From NCBI GenBank assembly GCA_035610365.1, contig CM069439.1, positions 17,063,533 through 17,127,532 on the forward strand: 64,000 bases of DNA, read 5' to 3'. How positions within the stretch are numbered: position 1 is the stretch's first letter; every line of letters begins with the position of its first letter. The notes beneath the pieces are model-generated. The model was not told the origin of the DNA. It worked only from the letters and a program-made list of their open reading frames with translations, and did no database searches. This document shows positions 56,941 to 64,000 of the stretch, piece by piece. The DNA is from Aquatica leii (lineage: Eukaryota; Arthropoda; Insecta; Coleoptera; Lampyridae). A program made the position numbers and the translations under genes.

Positions 56941-58605
56941 ATGGCAAAAGAGATTATTAGACAGCACCAAAAGAACGAAGCAACATTAGCAAATGTCGAA
57001 GCAACAGCGAAAAAACTTGAACCCGCCGAATTGCAATCAAAACGATTGAATTTGCTATCAAGCACTCCACTAAACACAAATCTGGCACAATTATCAGGTA
57101 ACACAAAGCAAAACAACAATCAAAAACAAAGTACAAGATAGTAAAACAACTCAAAACAATTGAAATAAGTAAAAGTTTAACAAAAAGAAAATTGTTTATT
57201 TTGTAGAAACGAATGTCATAGACAACTAAGTGATTGTCATGCAAACGGTAAAAAGTGTTGTGCGTGCGGTCGTATGAATCATTATGTGTTTATTGCATCA
57301 GGTCGCGGTAACAAAAACAATGCCAAATATAACACAAGGTATGTATATTCGGATTCTGAAGGTTCGTCAACTAACACTTCAAACATTCGTCATATGTCAA
57401 CAGCTAAAAAAGTTTTACTTTATGTAACACTTAACAACAAAATGATAGACATGCTTTACAATTGCGGCATTTTCTCTAATTGGTAAAAGGCTTTGGCAAG
57501 AAATAGGTGCTCCGATGTTACAAGCCGCACAGAACTTAATCGCGTATACAGACGTTAAAATCAAAACTCTTGGTACGGCAAAGGTAAATGTGCGCGGCTT
57601 CAACAAACATAAATTGTTAACAGTGTATGTTGTGGAACAAAACACCCAAAGTGTGTCAAACGTCCAATGGCAAACACAAAACAAGATGTAAATGTTGAGT
57701 ATTTACTAACGACATATAAAGAAGTGTTTAATGGAAATACACAAACATAGTGTAAAAGCATCCAAACTCAACACCAAAAGCTTTTAGACCGAGACCGGTA
57801 CCTATTGCTCTACAAGAACAGGTAAATGCTGAGCTAAAGCGTTTGCAAACTGAGGGTATCCTGAAAACGGTTGACATGGGGTGCAATGTAATTGAATGGG
57901 CAACACCCATAGTCATTGCTGTAAAGTCTAATAGAAGCATTAGAATTTGTGGGGATTTTCGTGTCATAATAAATCCATACGTACAGGTATGTGACTATGC
58001 ATTACCGCATTTCAGTGCAAAATTCAGTGGAAGACAACAATTTTCAAAACTTGATCTCCGTGATGCGTACTTACAATTAACAGTACATCCGGAATCAAGA
58101 AAATACCTTATAGTTGTAACAATAAAGGGTATATTACATACAGAAGGTTACCATTTGGTATATCTTTTGCACCAGCATTCTTCCAACGACACATGAATAA
58201 AATTCTAAGCTGCATAAATAAAACAATTTGTTATCTGGACGATATATAAAAATAACGCACCTGCACAGAAAACGAGAAAATAGGATTGTATAATCGAGAA
58301 CATTTACTCAATTTGCAATTACAACAATTACCTATAACGAAGAAAAATTAAGAAACAGCGCTAAGTCAAGTGATAAAATACGTACGATCATATTGGCTTG
58401 CTAACATCGGAATGCTTACATTATTATGAAAACAATTTAAATATCTCTACAAAAACAAGTGTTAGACATGCGACATGATGGAGATCCTGGGATTTTCGTT
58501 ATGCAATAAATTGCTAAAATTCATAATTATTAGCTGAACATAGACAAGGACATAATTGCGTTTTCGCAACAATGTAATTCTTTAAAATCTTAAGCTTTTG
58601 CGGTT
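56941..58605 (+). pseudogene. Gypsy-4 gag, protease, RT and integrase start
   Basis: Gag C-terminus AKEIIRQHQKNEATLANVEA. Zinc knuckle region NCLFCRNECHRQLSDC and CCACGRMNHY (about 57190-57290), with the last cysteine of the second knuckle lost. Protease with MLYNCG in place of the DTG triad (D to N), then AFSLIGKRLWQEIGAP. RT from PVPIALQEQVNAELKRLQ through WATPIVIAVKSNRSIRICGD, FSKLDLRDAYLQL and the catalytic CYLDDI near 58235. The rest of RT and RNase H are lost; a trace of the integrase zinc domain (GDPGIFVMQ, LNIDKDIIAF) is at 58480-58600. Stops and shifts throughout. Confidence 0.7.
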
Positions 58606-58611
58606 GTTATG

Positions 58612-58748
58612 TTTATGATTATAAGCGACCTTCGGCTAAGAACGCGTCGTAGTTAAACACCCAGACTTAGGCTTGGTCTTAGTCTTGCCTTGAGAGCCAA
58701 AACAAGAAGTAGAACTTGGCCTTTGCCATATTGTCGTTCGTGAACTCG
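58612..58748 (+). repeat. Left inverted repeat of PLE-E
   Basis: TTATGATTATAAGCGA, GTAGTTAAACAC, AGCCAAAACAAGAAG, AGAACTTGGC and TATTGTCGTTCGTGAAC all have reverse complements in order between 61024 and 60892. Confidence 0.8.
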
Positions 58749-58749
58749 C

Positions 58750-60093
58750 AAGACATAGCAGCTTGATTAATCAAACTAAGAAATTCGATCGATTACATCT
58801 TTTACAGCCTAAGAAAACGTTAGACGACCATATAGTAATTGTCAACCTAACAGACACGGTTTTGGATGCACAGACCACATCCTTGTTAAAGAAGGGTTTT
58901 AACTACGCCGTTACGCCTTAGACAACTCCGATAGAAGATATAGTATGTGAAGTAGAAGCTGCAATACGCACTCTATCTAAAGAGATCTCTAAAACTATTC
59001 GACAAGATGTTTGCAACATTGTAAGAGAAGCAAAACCGCCACGCTCTAATATTAACAGACATGAAAGAAATGCAGCTAAGTGGTTACGTGAGAATAAGGA
59101 CATTTTAGTATTGAGAACAGATAAAAAAACGCTATAGTCGTTATGAACTTACAAGATTACAACAAAATGACGAACTTACTCTCGGAAGATTGCTACATAC
59201 GTCTACAGAGAAACCCTTTAAACTCCTTATGCACTAAAACAAACTCCACCATCAAAAACTCCACTACTATAGATATTAACAAGAAACAAACTTTGATTGT
59301 CAAAAATCCAGTTATGCCACGAATCTGCGGTCTTCACAAGATACACAAAATCCCTCTTCAAGCGATAGTGAGCACCATCAATTCACCAACCAAATCGTTA
59401 ACACGTTATTTAGCTGCAAAACTCTTGCCGTTGACAAGAATTACAGAAACTCACATTAAAGATTCTACAGACTTTGTAGAGAAAATTAAAAACTTGCGTA
59501 TAACAAACGAAGATATCCTAGTCAGTTTTGACGTGGTATTTCTTTTTACTAAAGTCCCGATCGACGAAGTGTTCTTTTTGCTCAAGGAAAGAATTACTGA
59601 AGAAGAACTTCTGCTCATCGAACTCTGTCTTAAAATCACTTATTTTAGTTATCACGATAACTTGTTTAAACAAGTAGAAGAAGCGGCCATGGGTTCACCG
59701 CTCTCTCCAATTATAGCCAATATTTACATAAAGTATTTTGAAACTAAAATTATAAAAAATGTTGAGTTAAAACTAAAAACTTGGTTCAGATATGTTGATG
59801 ATGCGTTTGTTGTATGGCCTCATGGCAAAAATAAATTAAATCAGTTCTTTCAACATCTAAACTCTGCACATAATAGCATTAAATTTATTATGGAGTTAGA
59901 ACATAACAGCAGTCTAGCCTTTCTTGATGTACTGGTGATAAAGAAAAATAACGGAAAATTGGGGCATTCCGTTTATAGAAAGAAAACGCACACTAATAGA
60001 TACTTAAACGCCAAATCTCACCACCATCCAGTACAGAAAAATACTATTCTGCATACTTTAGCTAAAAGAGCTACATATACGTCTGTTAGATAA
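58750..60093 (+). pseudogene. PLE-E reverse transcriptase
   Basis: An upstream open part reads VNLTDTVLDAQTTSLLKKGF and, after a stop, AKWLRENKDILVLRTDKK. A frameshift near 59135 joins it to the ATG frame at 59143, which stays open to 60093. That frame has a PRICGLHKIHK motif, RT motif A SFDVVFLFTKVPIDE, motif B AAMGSPLSPIIANIYIKYFE, motif C FRYVDDAFVVWPHG (near 59795), and IKFIMELEHNSSLAFLDVL. All RT catalytic aspartates are present over 316 codons, making this the most complete RT core in the window. Confidence 0.85.
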
Positions 60094-60680
60094 TGAAAAT
60101 GTACAAAAGAAAAAGGAAACACTGTTGGAGTCCCTACAACAAAATGAATACGGGTTTAAAGAGATCCAAAACGCATGGAAAAGAGCAACAAATCCAAAAC
60201 TCAAAGAAGACTTATGACCTCCTACTAGCACCGCTTATTTACCATACTGTATGGATTCGACAGAGAAAATAAGCTGGGTGCTAAAGAAACATAATATAAA
60301 AATTGTCTTTACGACTAAGGATACCCTGAGCACTTGGTTTACATCTGCTAAAGACAAACAAGGGGCTCTAAACATACCGGAGTTTACAAAATTCCTTGTT
60401 CCTGTGGATCAAGTTATATAGGACAGACGGGACGCTCTATTGATGTTTGAGTAAAAGAACATATGGCTGACTGCAAACACCGTAGAGTTACTAAATCAGC
60501 AGGGGTAGAACACGTGTGGAACCAAGGACACACGCTGAACTTTGACCAAACTAAGTGTTGGCTAGAACTCCTTTCTACTTTCCCAGACTAATCCGCGAAG
60601 CTGTGGAAATAGAAAAACATCCATGTAATATAAACCGAGAAGACGGTTTAAGCAAATCTTGGCTACCAGTATAATATCCT
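60094..60680 (+). pseudogene. PLE-E thumb and GIY-YIG endonuclease
   Basis: Past the stop near 60093, other frames read a KKETLLESLQQNEYGFKEIQ helix and, from about 60370, TGVYKIPCSCGSSYIGQTGR with the GIY-YIG and C-x-C elements. A TGA then sits inside the conserved arginine region (IDV, stop, VKEH), followed by HVWNQGHTLNFD. The frame shifts near 60570 and continues with an [16 protein letters not shown] end near 60670. Confidence 0.7.
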
Positions 60681-60843
60681 CCAAGACAAAGATCAATTTT
60701 CTTGAAAAGGACACAAACACTTACTCCGAGTAATAACGAAGTCAGTCAACCCGCAACGGAAAGATCAGGTCCGTTAATTACGTAAATCGCCATTAATATA
60801 AATATCGTCACTTACACTTTTTCTTTCAGTGACATTTACCACT

Positions 60844-60876
60844 CTGAAGATGCAAGTTGCAATGTCTTGCAAAACG
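60844..60876 (+). ncRNA. Degenerate hammerhead-like motif
   Basis: CTGAAGA, stem GCAAG/CTTGC around TTGCAATGT, then AAAA and CGTC. Core boxes each deviate, but the stem and location just before the right inverted repeat fit the PLE pattern. Confidence 0.4.
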
Positions 60877-60891
60877 TCAGTTTGTTTGGGT

Positions 60892-61024
60892 TCACGAACG
60901 ACAATACGACAAACGCCAAGTTCTTCTTCTTGTTTTGGCTTTCAAGGAGAGACTAGGACCTAGCCTAAGTCTGAGTGTTTAACTACAACGCGGTCTAAGC
61001 CGAAACTCGCTTAAAATCATAAAG
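60892..61024 (-). repeat. Right inverted repeat of PLE-E
   Basis: Inverted partner of 58612-58748, with several substitutions and short indels. Confidence 0.8.
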
Positions 61025-61029
61025 ATGTA

Positions 61030-61480
61030 ATACTTGCCAATTTTTGATCAAATAAAACCAGATGTCTCAAGAGTACAAGAATTGGAAACTGCAAAACAAA
61101 AATTATATTGTCGATAGAGACAAAAGAAACTAAATTTGATAAGTGTGAGTAAATAATCCTATAAGTATAAAATCGACACCAGGACCAATAATGTTGAGAA
61201 CAAGAATCTACTCATACTTAGTTAAGATTCATGTAGAAATTAAAAGAAAACATGCCGACCAATTTAAGACAAGATATACATTTGAAGAAAGTAGTAACCC
61301 GTGCAACCCACAGAAACTTCCAGAGGATTCAGGGCGAACAATCGAAGAGCATAAGGTACCATTCAATTAGATGAAAAAATGTAGCAAAAGTATGATCAGC
61401 ACCCAGGCGAAATCCGCCACGAGTCAGAAACCTATCTGCCCGCTATCAGGACTGACAAACATGTTTTTTGTTTTTTTATT
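61030..61480 (+). pseudogene. Gypsy-4 integrase C-terminal fragment
   Basis: SRVQELETAKQKLYCR, then in other frames a TPGPIMLRTRIYSYLVKIHV and EIKRKHADQFKTRY stretch. The last resembles the Gypsy integrase end (GPLSYxVxxxx...RRHxDQ). It has the same direction as the Gypsy fragment ending at 58605 and directly follows the PLE inverted repeat, so it is likely the other side of the interrupted element. Confidence 0.5.
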
Positions 61481-61609
61481 GTGTGTGTAACCAGTGAAGG
61501 GAATTTAGTATTACAGAACAATAGTAGACGATCAAATTATTGTTTTTACTAACAAGATAACTGAGAAAATTGTTTTTGTTTGATGTTTGAGAATTTATGT
61601 ATTAATCAA
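61481..61609. other. Short AT-rich spacer
   Basis: No feature seen between the Gypsy fragment and the next PLE remnant. Confidence 0.4.
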
Positions 61610-62230
61610 GCATCTAAATACATCTGCTTTTCCAAATCCAATCCGAAACTGGTATTTTTACCCTACATTTATAAGGTGACTGATTAGATACGAAAACTTT
61701 TTTACAAGATTGACAACAAACCCATATTCAACTTGACATGTACAATCTCTTAGATTTTTCTTTTGTCAAAAAAATTTTTTTGTTTATATGATTTAAACTA
61801 CATTGGTCATTTCGAAAAAGCATATTTCTAAGTCTGATGTTGCTGAGCATGGTGGTCACCATATAGATATACAATTCGATAAATTTCAAATCTCTTTTTC
61901 TTCAATAGAAAAATCCGAGAAAGCATAGAAATCATTAAACATCTCAATAACTTTAATTATTATTACAGTTATTAAATTATTTTGGTTATTACTTATTGAC
62001 TTATTCAATATTTTTTGTGTTGAAAACTACCTAATTACTTTTGTTATCATACAATATTTAAATAATTGACTACTGATTTTGTTTTGTCATTAATTTACAC
62101 AACACAACAATCTTTTCTTAGTTTTGTATTTTTATGTTTCTATTTTTTTTCGCTAATGCGGTGTCTCCTTATAAAAAAAATAAGTTGATAGTGGTTTCAA
62201 GAAACCGAAACGTCGGACAAAATTTTTCTT
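61610..62230 (+). mobile_element. Decayed Penelope-like element (PLE-F)
   Basis: TTCCAAATCCAATCCGAAACT and later segments (AAGTCTGATGTTGCTGAGCA, GAAATCATTAAACATCTCAA) match PLE-C and PLE-D at the nucleotide level, but no frame is open for long. It ends in a hammerhead-like motif at 62185-62216. Confidence 0.65.
62185..62216 (+). ncRNA. Hammerhead-like motif with strong stem II
   Basis: TTGATAG, then GGTTTC and GAAACC forming a perfect stem with little or no loop left, then GAAA and CGTCGG. The second core box is intact and the first is two changes from CTGATGA. It sits at the 3' end of PLE-F. Confidence 0.5.
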
Positions 62231-64000
62231 TTCGTTACAGTATTCTACAACAAAAGTTGCTTTTAGAATGTGTTTGCAGATTTACACAATAAAATTAATT
62301 ATGGCCGAAAAACGATAACAGCCTCTATATTATAGAGAAAATCAAAACACAAACGTATTAAAAAAATAATAAAAAAGTAGTCACGATTAAAACCTAATAA
62401 ACAACAAAATTAAAACTACAAAACTTTAAAAACAAAAATCACATGTCTCAATAAAACAGTAAAATATAAAACCAATCAACCAAGAAGATACCGTAAATAT
62501 AATATAACCAAACCATTGCTCAATAATATTACAAGAATAACATTTAATTAAAAATAAATAAAAACGTTTTAGTACTTACAAAAAATATCATCTTAAATTC
62601 GATATATCTTGTGATTTTATGTTGAATTGTAATGTTTCTAAAAGATTTTACGATTGTAACATGATATAAAACTCAATATTTCGGTCGCTAATGCAGTAAC
62701 TGGTAGAGATTAAGCACAAAATCACTCAGAGCCACATATATCTTTCTTGCTTTTTTTTTAAAATAAGCTTAGATAAAATATTTCTGCACCAACAAAAAAA
62801 ATTTAGTAATAAAATAAAGGATAACTAAAAGAAATATAGAGAAAAAATAAATCAACGGCAATTTACAAAGAGCAAAATATCTTTTCAATATTTTTGGAAT
62901 AATATTCGCGTTGCTCAGTTAAGAAATAGTCGTTTTTATATCCTACCCACAAACGATTTGTCGTAAACTTAAGGTACTTTCGGGTTTTAATATGTAGGCA
63001 ATAAAACGCATCAAGAAGGCGGAACTGTATTTTATGAGGAATGTTAACTTTTGACGCTTTTGAATCCTTTCATATGCTTTTTCTCTAATGGATAATCGTT
63101 TGATATTTGCGTACGTTGCTAAAAATATTACTCTTCGATTACAAACGTAGGAGTACATTTTATTCAATAAAATCCGAGCAATTAAAGTTTATCCAGCAAT
63201 AAACTTAATTAGCTCCAACATTTAAATGATGAACGTCATACATGAACACCGAATGCACTTCATTAAACTTTGTAATCTCCGCATAACTTAAACTATATGA
63301 AATTCCAATTAATACTCCAAAATTGGCCGAAGTTACTAATTACTAGGTTTTGTTGAGACAAAAATATTACGTTTTACAAATTTATAATTTAATGTTTATT
63401 TTTGCTAACTAAGACGTATTCTATACATAAATAAATAAAGATACTGATAGTAAGTACAAAAAAACACAAATTGTAATAATAATTTATAACAAATAGCCAC
63501 AACGATAAAAAACAGTTACATAAAAGATTACGCAATAGATATTATATGGTACAACTTCAGTATTTCTGAAGAAATTAGAAAATCTACATTAGCGAAACGC
63601 AAAGAGCGATTAACAATTCGCTTTATCCGACAAATTCTAGAAATGTATTTAAAAGCCTACGCTCGTTTTTCTAATTAGCCATCATTTTTTGTTCATTGTT
63701 AATTAATTTGTAATGTCGACAAAAATAATTGAGACCTGATTTTAGCTTCAAAGCTTGTAGAATATTGGCAACAACACAATATTATGTATATAAAATACTT
63801 TAAATCATGATATTCGCTTAAGACATTTTTACATTTCACTATTCTCTAATAATAAAAGCAACAAATTAAAAAAGTCTTACAAAGATACAAAACAAAAGAA
63901 ATATAAGAAAAAAAAGTAAAAATAATTGCATAAAAATTATTTATTGACTAAATTAAAGAAATCCGATTGACAAAATACAACTTGAAGAAAATCTTAACGT
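62231..64000. other. AT-rich DNA without recognised gene
   Basis: A 74-codon minus-strand frame at 62943-63167 has fairly balanced composition (NIKRLSIREKAYERIQKRQ) but no recognised domain. Otherwise nothing is seen. Confidence 0.45.

Larger units (their letters stand above)
58612..61024 (+). mobile_element. Penelope-like element bounded by inverted repeats (PLE-E)
   Basis: Inverted repeats of about 135 bp (58612-58748 and 60892-61024) enclose a long PLE coding region and a weak hammerhead motif. Gypsy-4 coding sequence lies on both sides (integrase zinc domain to the left, integrase C-terminus to the right), so the PLE is probably nested in Gypsy-4. Confidence 0.7.

Noticed and set aside
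57274..57486. Separate small gene with cysteine motif
   Set aside because: The frame continues the Gypsy-4 zinc knuckle and protease region and is not an independent gene.
60600..60680. Independent small open frame after PLE-E
   Set aside because: It is the frameshifted end of the PLE-E endonuclease.
1..64000. CRISPR arrays, operons, bacterial or phage genes
   Set aside because: No regular direct repeats with unique spacers and no bacterial-type gene clusters; all coding relics belong to eukaryotic mobile elements.

Overview
The window is strongly AT-rich nuclear DNA of an invertebrate animal, most likely an arthropod; the species cannot be named from the sequence. The grounds are the absence of any bacterial-style gene packing, one clear short GT-AG intron (52076-52134), and the mix of mobile elements: Penelope-like elements (PLEs) with GIY-YIG endonuclease, Ty3/Gypsy LTR elements, piggyBac, hAT, a Mutator-type transposase linked to a YqaJ nuclease, and an arthropod-dispersed family carried on a CACTG-ended DNA transposon. 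No intact host protein gene was recognised. Almost every recognisable coding stretch is a decayed transposable element.

Layout. 1-6240: AT-rich DNA without recognisable genes. 6250-7075: 5'-truncated PLE. 8573-8851: hAT-type MITE inserted next to a plus-strand Gypsy fragment (gag start at 8868, LTR from 8970). That LTR is split by a minus-strand Gypsy element of the same broad family (9320-12331). 13660-21345: two copies of one PLE family in inverted orientation, flanking a decayed Mutator/YqaJ transposon (15809-18750), which itself holds a minus-strand Gypsy integrase tail (about 17175-17740). 23490-27235: a plus-strand Gypsy element with gag, protease, RT, RNase H and integrase, all frameshifted. 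28338-28450: palindromic hAT-like fragment. 29472-31480: piggyBac remnant interrupted by two tRNA/SINE-like repeats. 33675-34037: solo LTR. 38505-41800: decayed PLE interrupted by a complete 2.53-kb DNA transposon (39175-41704) with CACTGG ends, long inverted repeats and a TAA target duplication. 46590-47265: GC-richer patch that could hold a promoter and noncoding exons. 49190-50007: Gypsy pol tail and 3' LTR. 50888-52775: hAT transposon with a perfect 8-bp target duplication. 55080-56935: two PLE copies joined head to head. 56941-61480: a Gypsy element whose middle is occupied by a PLE bounded by about 135-bp inverted repeats (58612-61024). 61610-62230: another PLE remnant. The rest is AT-rich DNA.

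The most interesting thread is a set of hammerhead-ribozyme-like motifs at PLE ends, on both strands and in several states of decay: 13734-13762, 15181-15215, 21254-21282, 41734-41772, 55112-55142, 62185-62216 and weaker ones at 6261-6283, 38519-38551, 52929-52956 and 60844-60876. Some sit on the opposite strand at the 5' junction of truncated PLE copies, which suggests a recurrent inverted-end architecture. The other notable items are the transposase/YqaJ pairing, the exactly bounded CACTG transposon with an unclassified protein, and heat-shock-element-like sites in the Gypsy LTRs.
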